Of a DNA stretch of 64,000 nt, positions 30,816 through 39,944 are shown one piece after another; the stretch's first letter is position 1; each line of letters begins with the position of its first letter. The notes under the pieces were generated by a model. That model saw only the letters and a program-made list of their open reading frames with translations. It was not told the origin of the DNA and did no database searches. A program made the position numbers and the translations under genes. The stretch is taken from positions 3,286,001 through 3,350,000 of the forward strand of contig NZ_JAVIWS010000001.1 in NCBI RefSeq assembly GCF_031323975.1, given 5' to 3'. The stretch comes from Escherichia ruysiae (GTDB lineage: Bacteria > Pseudomonadota > Gammaproteobacteria > Enterobacterales > Enterobacteriaceae).

Positions 30816-31769
30816 ATGACGGACAAATTGACCTCCCTTCGTCAGTACACCACTGTAGTGGCCGACACTGGGGACATCGCGGCAATGAAGCTGTATCAAC
30901 CGCAGGATGCCACAACCAACCCTTCTCTCATTCTTAACGCAGCGCAGATTCCGGAATACCGTAAGTTGATTGATGATGCTGTCGCCTGGGCGAAACAGCA
31001 GAGTAACGATCGCGCGCAGCAGATTGTGGACGCGACCGACAAACTGGCAGTAAATATTGGTCTGGAAATCCTTAAACTGGTTCCGGGCCGTATCTCCACT
31101 GAAGTTGATGCGCGTCTTTCTTATGACACTGAAGCGTCAATTGCGAAAGCAAAACGCCTGATCAAACTCTACAACGATGCGGGTATCAGCAACGATCGTA
31201 TTCTGATCAAACTGGCGTCTACCTGGCAGGGTATCCGTGCTGCGGAACAGCTGGAAAAAGAAGGCATCAACTGTAACCTGACCCTGCTGTTCTCCTTCGC
31301 TCAGGCGCGTGCTTGTGCGGAAGCGGGCGTGTTCCTGATTTCTCCGTTCGTTGGTCGTATTCTGGATTGGTACAAAGCGAATACCGATAAGAAAGAGTAC
31401 GCTCCGGCAGAAGATCCGGGCGTGGTTTCTGTATCTGAAATCTACCAGTACTACAAAGAGCACGGTTATGAAACCGTGGTTATGGGCGCAAGCTTCCGTA
31501 ACATCGGCGAAATTCTGGAACTGGCAGGCTGCGACCGTCTGACCATCGCACCGGCACTGCTGAAAGAGCTGGCTGAGAGCGAAGGGGCTATCGAACGTAA
31601 ACTGTCTTACACCGGCGAAGTGAAAGCGCGTCCGGCGCGTATCACCGAGTCTGAGTTCCTGTGGCAGCACAACCAGGATCCAATGGCAGTAGATAAACTG
31701 GCGGAAGGTATCCGTAAGTTTGCTGTTGACCAGGAAAAACTGGAAAAAATGATCGGCGATCTGCTGTAA
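30816..31769 (+). CDS. talB: Transaldolase B
   Basis: Transfers dihydroxyacetone units between sedoheptulose 7-phosphate and glyceraldehyde 3-phosphate in the pentose phosphate pathway. The 317 residues hold the Schiff-base lysine K132 in [11 protein letters not shown] and catalytic D17 in VADTGD. The start ATG 30816 follows GAG; the frame is open further upstream but without family residues. It has its own transcription: a 279-bp gap separates it from divergent yaaJ, and a hairpin follows it. Confidence 0.98.
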
Positions 31770-31777
31770 TCATTCTT

Positions 31778-31803
31778 AGCGTGACCGGGAAGTCGGTCAC
31801 GCT
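31778..31803 (+). terminator. Hairpin after talB
   Basis: A perfect 10-bp stem AGCGTGACCG (31778-31787) / CGGTCACGCT (31794-31803) around GGAAGT. The following ACCTCTTCT is only partly T-rich, so this may be a weak terminator or a 3'-end-stabilising structure. Confidence 0.65.
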
Positions 31804-31883
31804 ACCTCTTCTGAAGCCTGTCTGTCACTCCCTTCACAGTGTATCATTCTGTTTAACGAGACTGTTTAAACGGAAAAATCTTG

Positions 31884-32471
31884 ATGAATACTTTACGTAT
31901 TGGCTTAGTTTCCATCTCTGATCGTGCATCCAGCGGCGTTTATCAGGATAAAGGCATCCCTGCGCTGGAAGAATGGCTGACATCAGCACTGACAACCCCC
32001 TTTGAACTGGAAACCCGCTTAATCCCCGATGAGCAGGCGATCATCGAGCAAACGTTGTGTGAGCTGGTGGATGAAATGAGTTGCCATCTGGTACTCACTA
32101 CGGGAGGGACTGGGCCGGCGCGCCGTGACGTGACGCCTGATGCGACGCTGGCAGTAGCTGACCGCGAGATGCCGGGCTTTGGTGAACAGATGCGCCAGAT
32201 TAGCCTGCATTTTGTACCAACCGCGATCCTTTCGCGTCAGGTGGGTGTGATTCGCAAACAGGCACTGATCCTTAACTTACCCGGTCAGCCTAAGTCCATC
32301 AAAGAGACGCTGGAAGGTGTGAAGGATGCTGAGGGTAACGTCGTGGTGCACGGTATTTTTGCCAGCGTACCGTACTGCATTCAGTTGCTGGAAGGGCCAT
32401 ACGTTGAAACGGCACCGGAAGTGGTAGCGGCATTCAGACCAAAGAGTGCAAGACGCGAAGTTAACGAATAA
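31884..32471 (+). CDS. mog: Molybdopterin adenylyltransferase
   Basis: Activates molybdopterin by adenylylation before molybdenum insertion. The 195 residues begin at ATG 31884 (a TTG one codon upstream is less likely). The MoaB/Mog signature TTGGTGPARRDVTPDAT (about 72-88) and the C-terminal GQPKSIKE segment are intact. It lies downstream of talB with its own upstream gap and is convergent with satP. Confidence 0.97.
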   Translation: MNTLRIGLVSISDRASSGVYQDKGIPALEEWLTSALTTPFELETRLIPDEQAIIEQTLCELVDEMSCHLVLTTGGTGPARRDVTPDATLAVADREMPGFGEQMRQISLHFVPTAILSRQVGVIRKQALILNLPGQPKSIKETLEGVKDAEGNVVVHGIFASVPYCIQLLEGPYVETAPEVVAAFRPKSARREVNE

Positions 32472-32497
32472 AAAAATCCCCCCGAGCGGGGGGATCT
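32471..32497. terminator. Terminator between mog and satP
   Basis: A strong stem, ATCCCCCC (32476-32483) with GGGGGGAT (about 32488-32495), is preceded on the plus strand by a run of A. It reads as a classical T-tailed terminator for satP on the minus strand. Toward mog it lacks a T run. Confidence 0.9.
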
Positions 32498-32504
32498 CAA
32501 ACAA

Positions 32505-33071
32505 TTAGTGGGATTCACCAATTGGCAGAACGGTGCGGCCAAACTGCTCGTTCAGCACTTCACCCATCGCCAGATAGATTGCGCTGGCACCGCAGATCAA
32601 ACCAATCCAGCCGGCAAAGTGGATGATCGCAGCATTACCGGCAATGTTACCGATCGCCAGCAGAGCAAACAGCACGGTCAGGCTAAAGAAAACGAATTGC
32701 AGAACGCGTGCGCCTTTCAGCGTGCCGAAGAACATAAACAGCGTAAATACGCCCCACAGACCCAGGTAGACACCAAGGAACTGTGCATTTGGCGCATCGG
32801 TCAGACCCAGTTTCGGCATCAGCAGAATCGCAACCAGCGTCAGCCAGAAAGAACCGTAAGAGGTGAATGCGGTTAAACCGAAAGTGTTGCCTTTTTTGTA
32901 CTCCAGCAGACCAGCAAAAATTTGCGCGATGCCGCCGTAGAAAATGCCCATGGCAAGAATAATACCGTCCAGAGCGAAATAACCCACGTTGTGCAGGTTA
33001 AGCAGAATGGTGGTCATGCCGAAGCCCATCAGGCCCAGCGGTGCCGGATTAGCCAACTTAGTGTTGCCCAT
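32505..33071 (-). CDS. satP: Succinate-acetate:proton symporter SatP
   Basis: A 188-residue inner membrane protein of the AceTr (GPR1/FUN34/YaaH) family with six predicted helices. The family motif NPAPLGLMGFG is at residues 8-18, as required for acetate uptake. Known to transport acetate and succinate with protons. Followed by its own terminator; a 148-bp gap separates it from yaaW. Confidence 0.97.
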   Translation of the reverse strand: MGNTKLANPAPLGLMGFGMTTILLNLHNVGYFALDGIILAMGIFYGGIAQIFAGLLEYKKGNTFGLTAFTSYGSFWLTLVAILLMPKLGLTDAPNAQFLGVYLGLWGVFTLFMFFGTLKGARVLQFVFFSLTVLFALLAIGNIAGNAAIIHFAGWIGLICGASAIYLAMGEVLNEQFGRTVLPIGESH

Positions 33072-33219
33072 AATTCCTCAAAAATCATCATCGAATGAAT
33101 GGTGAAATAATTTCCCTGAATAACTGTAGTGTTTTCAGGGCGCGGCATAATAATCAGCCAGTGGGGCAGTGTCTACGATCTTTTGAGGGGAAAATGAAAA
33201 TTTTCCCCTGTGTCAGGTA

Positions 33220-33933
33220 TCAGGGCTGAGTGGCGCTAATCATTCGTCGCAGACAGGCGATTTGTAACACCGCTGGAATTGTCACCCGAAAGGCAGTGCC
33301 GCTAACGGCTTTAACCCCATTTAATGCTGCACCCACCGGCCCTCCCAGACCCGCACCGCGTAGCAGACCATGCCCAAGTACGCTCATCGCTGCGTGGGTA
33401 CGCAAAATGCGGGTCAGCTGGCTGGAAAGCAGATGCGACACGCCTTTGGCCAGTTGCTTGTCTTTCATCAATAACGGCAGCAGCTCTTCCAGTTCGTTAA
33501 CCTTCGCGTTGACGGTCTGCAAAAACTCCTTTTTATGCGTCTCGTCCATTTTCTTCCAGGTGTTGCGCAGAAAATGTTCGAGTAACTGTTGCTCTATTTC
33601 AAAGGTAGACATCTCTTTATCGGCTTTCAGTTTCAGCCGTTTGGAGACGTCGAGTAAAATAGCGCGATACCGTTTGCCGTGTCCGCGCAGTTTGTTAGCG
33701 ATGCTATCGCCGCCGAAATGTTGTAATTCCCCGGCAATTAGCTGCCAGTTGCGGCGATGCTGCTCTGGATGCCCTTCCATCGATTTAAACAGTTCGTTGC
33801 GCATTAATACGCTGGACAGGCGGGTTTTGCCTTTTTCATTATGAGTGAGTAAGCGGGTAAAGTTTGCCAGCTGTTCTTCGCTGCAATGCTGTAGAAAATC
33901 TAAGTCCGAATCATGTAGATAATTGACGTTCAT
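33220..33933 (-). CDS. yaaW: Conserved protein YaaW (UPF0174)
   Basis: A 237-residue soluble protein of unknown function, rich in charged helices over residues 1-165 (EEQLANFTRLLTHNEKGKTRLSS). A glycine- and alanine-rich segment near the C-terminus (about 180-225, SVLGHGLLRGAGLGGPVGAALNG) could insert in a membrane. The length and sequence match K-12 YaaW with scattered changes. An antisense ORF (htgA/mbiA) overlaps it. It is 26 bp after yaaI on the same strand. Confidence 0.93.
   Translation of the reverse strand: MNVNYLHDSDLDFLQHCSEEQLANFTRLLTHNEKGKTRLSSVLMRNELFKSMEGHPEQHRRNWQLIAGELQHFGGDSIANKLRGHGKRYRAILLDVSKRLKLKADKEMSTFEIEQQLLEHFLRNTWKKMDETHKKEFLQTVNAKVNELEELLPLLMKDKQLAKGVSHLLSSQLTRILRTHAAMSVLGHGLLRGAGLGGPVGAALNGVKAVSGTAFRVTIPAVLQIACLRRMISATQP
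33407..33844 (+). CDS. htgA: Antisense ORF htgA (mbiA) inside yaaW, shortened
   Basis: The ATG 33407 frame begins MRVSWLES and corresponds by offset to the K-12 htgA start, opposite yaaW. Here it stops at 33844, giving 145 residues, whereas remembered K-12 htgA has 161, so the 3' end is about 16 codons short. Composition is serine- and cysteine-rich, as expected for an antisense frame of a leucine- and lysine-rich gene. The frame is open further upstream to 33230. Whether it is translated cannot be told from sequence. Confidence 0.3.
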   Translation: MRVSWLESRCDTPLASCLSFINNGSSSSSSLTFALTVCKNSFLCVSSIFFQVLRRKCSSNCCSISKVDISLSAFSFSRLETSSKIARYRLPCPRSLLAMLSPPKCCNSPAISCQLRRCCSGCPSIDLNSSLRINTLDRRVLPFSL

Positions 33934-33959
33934 GTCATTGTGGCTTCTGTATTAAAAGA

Positions 33960-34364
33960 TTAGTCGTCGCCGATAATTTTCAGCGTGGCCATATCCGATG
34001 AGTTCACCGTATGACCGGAAAAGGTGATTTTTGACACGCAGCGTTTGTTGTCGTTATCGCTGTTAATGTTGATCCAGCCGGTGGTTTGCCCTTCTTTGAT
34101 TTCAGCCGGAATGTTCAGGCTTTGGCTGGCGCTACGGGCTGCTTTGAAATAAACCGACGCGGCGCTTAACTGTAAATCGCCATGATCGGCAGTGAGTTGT
34201 ATGCGTTTTACAATGCGGCAAACGGGGAGTTTCAACGTCAGATCGTTGGTTTCGTTACGCGGCATGGCAATGACGCCGAGGATTTTATGGTCGTTGGCCT
34301 GCGCGGTGCAGCACAGCATCAGGCCGAGCACGAGGGTGGCGGAAATCATAAAAATGGATTTCAT
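33960..34364 (-). CDS. yaaI: Secreted UPF0412 protein YaaI
   Basis: A 134-residue exported protein with no known function. Signal peptide: basic MK, hydrophobic core [16 protein letters not shown], cleavage after TAQA (about residue 23). The mature part includes two cysteines ([10 protein letters not shown] and KRCVSK) that could form a disulphide in the periplasm. It has a good match to K-12 YaaI with several substitutions. It is upstream of yaaW and divergent from dnaK. Confidence 0.93.
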   Translation of the reverse strand: MKSIFMISATLVLGLMLCCTAQANDHKILGVIAMPRNETNDLTLKLPVCRIVKRIQLTADHGDLQLSAASVYFKAARSASQSLNIPAEIKEGQTTGWININSDNDNKRCVSKITFSGHTVNSSDMATLKIIGDD

Positions 34365-34739
34365 GAAGATTCTCTTAGCGGGGAGCAGTCGGGGGAAGAA
34401 TAGCCACTAGTTTACTGCTGACGAAAAGAAGATTCAGGTGCGTAATCTTTTCTTTTTATTACAATTTTTTAGTGAATGATTTGTGTGAAATTCATTTTTT
34501 ACGTGAATATTATTGCTCCCTTTTTTTCACTTCTTCCGGCATATCGTGAAATTTCTGCGCAAAAGCACAAAAAATTTTTGCATCTCCCCCTTGATGACGT
34601 GGGTTACGACCCCATTTAGTAGTCAACCGCAGTGAGTGAGTCTGCAAAAAAATGAAATTGGGCAGTTGAAACCAGACGTTTCGCCCCTATTACAGACTCA
34701 CAACCACATGATGACCGAATATATAGTGGAGACGTTTAG
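34365..34739 (+). promoter_or_regulatory. dnaK control region with sigma-32 promoters P1 and P2
   Basis: A 375-bp gap. P1: CTTGATG (34590-34596), 13-bp spacer, CCCCATTT (34610-34617). P2: GTTGAAA (34665-34671), 12-bp spacer, CCCCTATTA (34684-34692). Both match the heat-shock sigma-32 consensus and agree with the known K-12 dnaK promoters. The left part (34365-34560) is AT-rich and carries the yaaI promoter; no gene is visible there. Confidence 0.93.
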
Positions 34740-36656
34740 ATGGGTAAAATAATTGGTATCGACCTGGGTACTACCAACTCTTGTGTAGCGATTATGGATG
34801 GCACCACTCCTCGTGTGCTGGAGAACGCCGAAGGCGATCGCACCACGCCTTCTATCATTGCCTATACCCAGGATGGTGAAACTCTGGTTGGTCAGCCGGC
34901 TAAACGTCAGGCAGTGACGAACCCGCAAAACACCCTGTTTGCGATTAAACGCCTGATTGGCCGCCGCTTCCAGGACGAAGAAGTACAGCGTGATGTTTCC
35001 ATCATGCCGTTCAAAATTATTGCTGCTGATAACGGCGACGCATGGGTCGAAGTTAAAGGCCAAAAAATGGCACCACCGCAGATTTCTGCTGAAGTGCTGA
35101 AAAAAATGAAGAAAACTGCAGAAGATTACCTGGGCGAACCGGTAACTGAAGCAGTTATCACCGTACCGGCATACTTTAACGATGCTCAGCGTCAGGCAAC
35201 CAAAGACGCAGGCCGTATCGCTGGTCTGGAAGTAAAACGTATCATCAACGAACCGACCGCTGCTGCACTGGCTTACGGTCTGGACAAAGGTACTGGCAAC
35301 CGTACTATCGCGGTTTATGACCTGGGTGGTGGTACTTTCGATATTTCTATTATCGAAATCGACGAAGTTGACGGCGAAAAAACCTTCGAAGTTCTGGCAA
35401 CCAACGGTGATACCCACCTGGGTGGTGAAGACTTCGACAGCCGTCTGATCAACTACCTGGTTGAAGAATTCAAGAAAGATCAGGGCATTGACCTGCGCAA
35501 CGATCCGCTGGCAATGCAGCGCCTGAAAGAAGCGGCAGAAAAAGCGAAAATCGAACTGTCTTCCGCTCAGCAGACCGACGTTAACCTGCCGTACATCACC
35601 GCAGATGCGACTGGTCCGAAACACATGAACATCAAAGTGACTCGTGCAAAACTGGAAAGCCTGGTCGAAGACCTGGTGAACCGTTCCATCGAGCCGCTGA
35701 AAGTTGCTCTGCAGGATGCTGGCCTGTCCGTATCTGATATCGACGATGTTATCCTCGTTGGTGGTCAGACTCGTATGCCGATGGTTCAGAAGAAAGTTGC
35801 TGAGTTCTTTGGTAAAGAGCCGCGTAAAGACGTTAACCCGGACGAAGCTGTGGCAATCGGTGCTGCCGTTCAGGGTGGTGTACTGACTGGCGACGTGAAA
35901 GACGTACTGCTGCTGGACGTTACCCCGCTGTCTCTGGGTATCGAAACCATGGGCGGTGTGATGACGACGCTGATCGCGAAAAACACCACTATCCCGACCA
36001 AGCACAGCCAGGTGTTCTCTACCGCTGAAGACAACCAGTCTGCGGTAACCATCCACGTGCTGCAGGGTGAACGTAAACGTGCTGCTGATAACAAATCTCT
36101 GGGTCAGTTCAACCTGGATGGTATCAACCCGGCTCCGCGCGGTATGCCGCAGATCGAAGTTACCTTCGATATCGATGCTGACGGTATCCTGCACGTTTCC
36201 GCGAAAGACAAAAACAGCGGTAAAGAGCAGAAGATCACCATCAAGGCTTCTTCTGGTCTGAACGAAGATGAAATCCAGAAAATGGTACGCGACGCGGAAG
36301 CTAACGCCGAAGCAGACCGTAAGTTTGAAGAGCTGGTACAGACTCGCAACCAGGGCGACCATCTGCTGCACAGCACCCGTAAGCAGGTTGAAGAAGCAGG
36401 CGACAAACTGCCGGCTGACGACAAAACTGCTATCGAGTCTGCGCTGACTGCACTGGAAACTGCTCTGAAAGGTGAAGACAAAGCCGCTATCGAAGCGAAA
36501 ATGCAGGAACTGGCACAAGTTTCCCAGAAACTGATGGAAATCGCCCAGCAGCAACATGCACAGCAGCAGACTGCCGGTGCTGATGCTTCTGCAAACAACG
36601 CGAAAGATGACGATGTTGTCGACGCTGAGTTTGAAGAAGTCAAAGACAAAAAATAA
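34740..36656 (+). CDS. dnaK: Hsp70 chaperone DnaK
   Basis: The major Hsp70: folds nascent and stress-denatured proteins with DnaJ and GrpE and represses sigma-32. The 638 residues cover an actin-like ATPase domain (1-~383: [12 protein letters not shown], the phosphate loop [24 protein letters not shown]), a hydrophobic linker ([13 protein letters not shown]), the beta-sandwich and helical substrate domain, and a C-terminal disordered tail ending [10 protein letters not shown]. It is the first gene of dnaKJ, under heat-shock promoters. Confidence 0.99.
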
Positions 36657-36684
36657 TCGCCCTATAAACGGGTAATTATACTGA

Positions 36685-36717
36685 CACGGGCGAAGGGGAT
36701 TTTCCTCTCCGCCCGTG
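36685..36717 (+). ncRNA. dnaK-dnaJ intercistronic hairpin (tpke11 region)
   Basis: CACGGGCG (36685-36692) and CGCCCGTG (36710-36717) form a long stem in the 88-bp dnaK-dnaJ gap, with further pairing inside (GGGGA/TCCTC) but no T run. The RNA reported in K-12 as tpke11 occupies this gap. This may be a processed piece of the dnaK-dnaJ transcript rather than a separate gene. The hairpin lies about 30 bp before dnaJ. Confidence 0.5.
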
Positions 36718-36744
36718 CATTCATCTAGGGGCAAATCAAAAAAA

Positions 36745-37875
36745 ATGGCTAAGCAAGATTATTACGAGATTTTAGGCGTTTCCAAAACAGCGGAAGAGCG
36801 TGAAATCAAAAAGGCCTATAAACGCCTGGCCATGAAATATCACCCGGACCGTAACCAGGGTGACAAAGAGGCCGAGGCGAAATTTAAAGAGATCAAGGAA
36901 GCTTATGAAGTTCTGACCGACTCGCAAAAACGCGCGGCATATGATCAGTACGGTCATGCGGCATTTGAGCAAGGCGGCATGGGCGGCGGCGGTTTTGGCG
37001 GCGGCGCAGACTTCAGCGATATTTTTGGTGACGTTTTCGGCGATATTTTTGGCGGCGGACGTGGTCGTCAACGTGCGGCGCGTGGTGCTGATTTACGCTA
37101 TAACATGGAGCTCACCCTCGAAGAAGCTGTACGTGGCGTGACCAAAGAGATCCGCATTCCGACTCTGGAAGAGTGTGACGTTTGCCACGGTAGCGGTGCA
37201 AAACCAGGTACGCAGCCGCAGACCTGTCCGACCTGTCATGGTTCTGGTCAGGTGCAGATGCGCCAGGGCTTCTTTGCCGTGCAGCAGACCTGTCCGCACT
37301 GTCAGGGGCGCGGTACGCTTATCAAAGATCCGTGCAACAAATGCCATGGTCATGGTCGTGTTGAGCGTAGCAAAACGCTGTCCGTTAAAATCCCGGCAGG
37401 GGTGGACACTGGAGACCGCATCCGTCTTGCGGGCGAAGGTGAAGCAGGCGAGCATGGCGCACCGGCAGGCGATCTGTACGTTCAGGTTCAGGTTAAACAG
37501 CACCCGATTTTCGAGCGTGAAGGCAACAACCTGTATTGTGAAGTCCCGATCAACTTCGCTATGGCGGCGCTGGGCGGCGAAATCGAAGTGCCGACCCTTG
37601 ATGGTCGCGTCAAGCTGAAAGTGCCTGGCGAAACCCAGACCGGTAAGTTGTTCCGTATGCGCGGTAAAGGCGTTAAGTCTGTTCGCGGCGGTGCACAGGG
37701 CGATTTGCTGTGTCGCGTTGTCGTCGAAACGCCGGTAGGTCTGAACGAGAAGCAGAAACAGCTGCTGCAAGAGCTGCAAGAAAGCTTCGGTGGCCCAACC
37801 GGCGAGCACAACAGCCCACGCTCGAAGAGTTTCTTTGATGGCGTGAAGAAGTTTTTTGACGACCTGACTCGCTAA
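36745..37875 (+). CDS. dnaJ: Hsp40 co-chaperone DnaJ
   Basis: Stimulates DnaK ATPase and delivers substrates. The start ATG 36745 lies behind AGGGGC; the frame extends 10 codons upstream without support. The 376 residues show the J domain with HPD (33-35), a Gly/Phe-rich segment (about 77-107), four CxxCxGxG zinc motifs ([32 protein letters not shown]) and two C-terminal beta domains. It is the second gene of dnaKJ; a hairpin follows at 37886. No IS186 follows it, unlike K-12. Confidence 0.99.
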
Positions 37876-37885
37876 TTTTCCCAAA

Positions 37886-37905
37886 GGCCTGCCCGTGGGC
37901 AGGCC
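37886..37905 (+). terminator. Hairpin after dnaJ
   Basis: GGCCTGCCC (37886-37894) pairs perfectly with GGGCAGGCC (37897-37905), 10 bp past the dnaJ stop. It is followed by AGGGTAAAAAAAA and not by T, so this is a stable 3' hairpin rather than a standard terminator. Confidence 0.55.
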
Positions 37906-37981
37906 AGGGTAAAAAAAATAGGGTGCGTTGAAGATATGCGGGCACCTGTAAAGTGGCGGGGATCGCTCCCCGCCGTTGCTC

Positions 37982-38134
37982 TTACTCGGATTCGTAAGCC
38001 GTGAAAACAGCAACCTCCGTCTGGCCAGTTCGGATGTGAACCTCACAGAGGTCTTTTCTCGTTACCAGCGCCGCCACTACGGCGGTGATACAGATGACGA
38101 TCAGGGCGACTATCATCGCCTTATGCTGCTTCAT
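37982..38134 (-). CDS. hokC: Type I toxin HokC (membrane-depolarising peptide)
   Basis: A 50-residue peptide starting MKQHKAMIVALIVICITAVVAA: one membrane helix (about 6-24), then a C-terminal domain with the conserved cysteine in DLCEVHIRTGQ. The Hok/Gef family collapses the membrane potential. Sequence is identical to K-12 HokC as remembered. Translation normally depends on the overlapping mokC reading frame, and is blocked by SokC RNA encoded on the plus strand upstream. In K-12 an IS186 lies nearby; it is absent here, so the 3' region of hok mRNA is presumably intact. Confidence 0.93.
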   Translation of the reverse strand: MKQHKAMIVALIVICITAVVAALVTRKDLCEVHIRTGQTEVAVFTAYESE

Positions 38135-38173
38135 TGCTCTCTTCTCCTTGACCTTACGGTCAGTAAGAGGCAC
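37982..38173 (-). CDS. mokC: MokC overlapping frame
   Basis: In frame with hokC and extending 13 codons upstream, starting with GTG at 38171-38173 (VPLTDRKVKEKRA). K-12 MokC starts six codons earlier (MLNTCR). Here the in-frame codons upstream of TGT-AGA-GTG read CCA, GAC, GCA with no ATG, so only the GTG start, or none, is available. Translation of mokC is needed for hokC expression in K-12, so coupling may be weakened (inference). Confidence 0.5.
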   Translation of the reverse strand: MPLTDRKVKEKRAMKQHKAMIVALIVICITAVVAALVTRKDLCEVHIRTGQTEVAVFTAYESE

Positions 38174-38181
38174 TCTACATG

Positions 38182-38236
38182 GGTCTGCATATAGGGGGCC
38201 TCGGGTTGATGGTAAAATATCACTCGGGGCTTTTCT
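38182..38236 (+). ncRNA. sokC: SokC antisense RNA
   Basis: On the strand opposite mokC/hokC, about 55 nt from GGTCTGCATATAGG to the T-rich end GGGGCTTTTCT (38226-38236). The sequence contains the conserved hairpin-forming CCTCGGGTTGATGG...CACTCGGGG. A -35-like TTGACC (38148-38153) lies 34 bp upstream of the presumed 5' end. It pairs with hokC/mokC mRNA to block mok translation and trigger RNase III decay. Confidence 0.7.
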
Positions 38237-38718
38237 CTATCTGCCATCCAGCTAATGCCTGAGACAGACAGCCTCAAGCACCCGCCGCTATTATACTGCT
38301 CTCTTTAATCCATTCTGTTTTATCGATTCTAATCCTGAAGACGCCTCGCATTTTTATGGCGTAATTTTTTTAAGGATTCAATTAGTTAACTTTGATTTAG
38401 CTTTTTATTGCGATTATTGACGATAAATTGGAGATATTTGAAATATCGCCTTAACAAACAGCTCCGGTTTATTGCAAATTAATTATTACTTATTCCGAAT
38501 AAACCCCTCAGAAATCTTGACATTAAGCTATGATTATCAGGGCTTGAGGTCATCAGCCACCGCTTTCGGGCGCCAAAAACACTCCCTCTGCTGGTGACGC
38601 AATCTTCTTTATAGATCGTTAAAAGCGAATTATTCCTACACTATAATCTGATTTTAACGATGATTCGTGCAGAGTAAAATAGTAAAAACGATCTATTCAC
38701 CTGAAAGAGAAATAAAAA
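38237..38718 (+). other. hokC-nhaA gap with nhaA control region
   Basis: The 482 bp between sokC and nhaA are AT-rich with no ORF I can support. It includes the nhaA promoters, which in K-12 are a NhaR- and Na+-dependent P1 and a growth-phase P2; a TTGACA at 38517-38522 has no clear -10 partner. Short palindromes around 38560-38600 (GGTCATCAGCCACCGC and others) have no clear role. The nhaA ribosome site is AGAGAAAT at 38706-38713, just upstream of the GTG start. Confidence 0.5.
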
Positions 38719-39885
38719 GTGAAACATCTGCATCGATTCTTTAGTAGTGATGCCTCGGGAGGCATTATTCTCATCATTGCCGCTGTTCTGGCGATGATTA
38801 TGGCCAACAGCGGTGCAACCAGTGGATGGTATCACGACTTTCTTGAGACGCCGGTTCAGCTGCGGGTAGGTTCTCTTGAAATCAATAAAAACATGCTGTT
38901 ATGGATAAATGACGCGCTAATGGCGATATTTTTCCTGTTAGTTGGTCTGGAAGTTAAACGCGAGCTGATGCAAGGATCGCTGGCCAGTTTGCGCCAGGCT
39001 GCGTTTCCGGTTATTGCCGCAATCGGCGGGATGATTGTCCCGGCATTGCTCTATTTGGCCTTTAACTACGCCGATTCTATCACTCGTGAAGGGTGGGCAA
39101 TCCCGGCGGCGACTGATATTGCCTTTGCCCTCGGTGTCCTGGCGTTATTGGGAAGTCGTGTACCATTAGCACTGAAGATCTTTTTGATGGCGCTGGCTAT
39201 TATCGACGATCTTGGAGCCATCATTATCATCGCCTTGTTTTACACTAATGACTTGTCAATGGCCTCTCTTGGCGTTGCAGCTGTAGCAATTGCGGTGCTC
39301 GCGGTGCTGAACATTTGTGGTGTTCGCCGCACGGGAGTTTATATTCTGGTCGGCGTGGTGTTGTGGACTGCAGTGTTGAAATCAGGCGTCCACGCAACGC
39401 TGGCAGGCGTCATTGTCGGTTTCTTTATTCCATTGAAAGAGAAGCATGGTCGTTCTCCGGCGAAGCGCCTGGAGCATGTATTGCATCCGTGGGTGGCTTA
39501 TCTGATTTTGCCGTTGTTTGCTTTTGCCAATGCCGGCGTTTCTCTGCAAGGCGTGACGCTGGATGGCCTGACCTCCATCCTGCCATTAGGGATCATCGCC
39601 GGTTTGCTGATTGGCAAGCCGTTGGGTATTAGTTTGTTCTGCTGGCTGGCGCTGCGTTTGAAACTGGCGCATTTGCCGGAGGGAACCACTTATCAGCAAA
39701 TTATGGCGGTTGGTATCCTGTGCGGTATCGGTTTTACTATGTCTATCTTTATCGCCAGCCTGGCTTTTGGTAGCGTAGATCCAGAACTGATTAACTGGGC
39801 GAAATTGGGCATTCTGGTTGGCTCAATCTCTTCGGCGGTAATTGGATATAGCTGGTTACGCATTCGTTTACGTCCATCAGTTTGA
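38719..39885 (+). CDS. nhaA: Na+/H+ antiporter NhaA
   Basis: Exchanges 2 H+ for 1 Na+ or Li+, the main sodium and alkaline pH antiporter. The GTG start (38719) matches K-12; 388 residues with about 12 membrane helices. Essential aspartates are present at D133 (PAATDIAF), D163 and D164 (AIIDDLG), in the crossed unwound helices of the fold. It lies 59 bp before nhaR on the same strand, as an operon. Confidence 0.98.
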   Translation: MKHLHRFFSSDASGGIILIIAAVLAMIMANSGATSGWYHDFLETPVQLRVGSLEINKNMLLWINDALMAIFFLLVGLEVKRELMQGSLASLRQAAFPVIAAIGGMIVPALLYLAFNYADSITREGWAIPAATDIAFALGVLALLGSRVPLALKIFLMALAIIDDLGAIIIIALFYTNDLSMASLGVAAVAIAVLAVLNICGVRRTGVYILVGVVLWTAVLKSGVHATLAGVIVGFFIPLKEKHGRSPAKRLEHVLHPWVAYLILPLFAFANAGVSLQGVTLDGLTSILPLGIIAGLLIGKPLGISLFCWLALRLKLAHLPEGTTYQQIMAVGILCGIGFTMSIFIASLAFGSVDPELINWAKLGILVGSISSAVIGYSWLRIRLRPSV

Positions 39886-39944
39886 CAGGACGATGTTCCG
39901 GGGAGCCATAAATGGCTCCCTTTTCATTCTTATCAGGGAGAGAA

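Noticed and set aside
34698..36734. A 678-codon frame on the minus strand opposite dnaK
   Set aside because: Its length follows from the strong codon bias of dnaK, which leaves few stop codons in the antisense frame. It has no ribosome site or recognisable domain.
37093..38046. A 317-codon minus-strand frame opposite dnaJ running into hokC
   Set aside because: Mostly the antisense of dnaJ's Gly/Cys-rich coding sequence; hokC is in a different frame with its own evidence.
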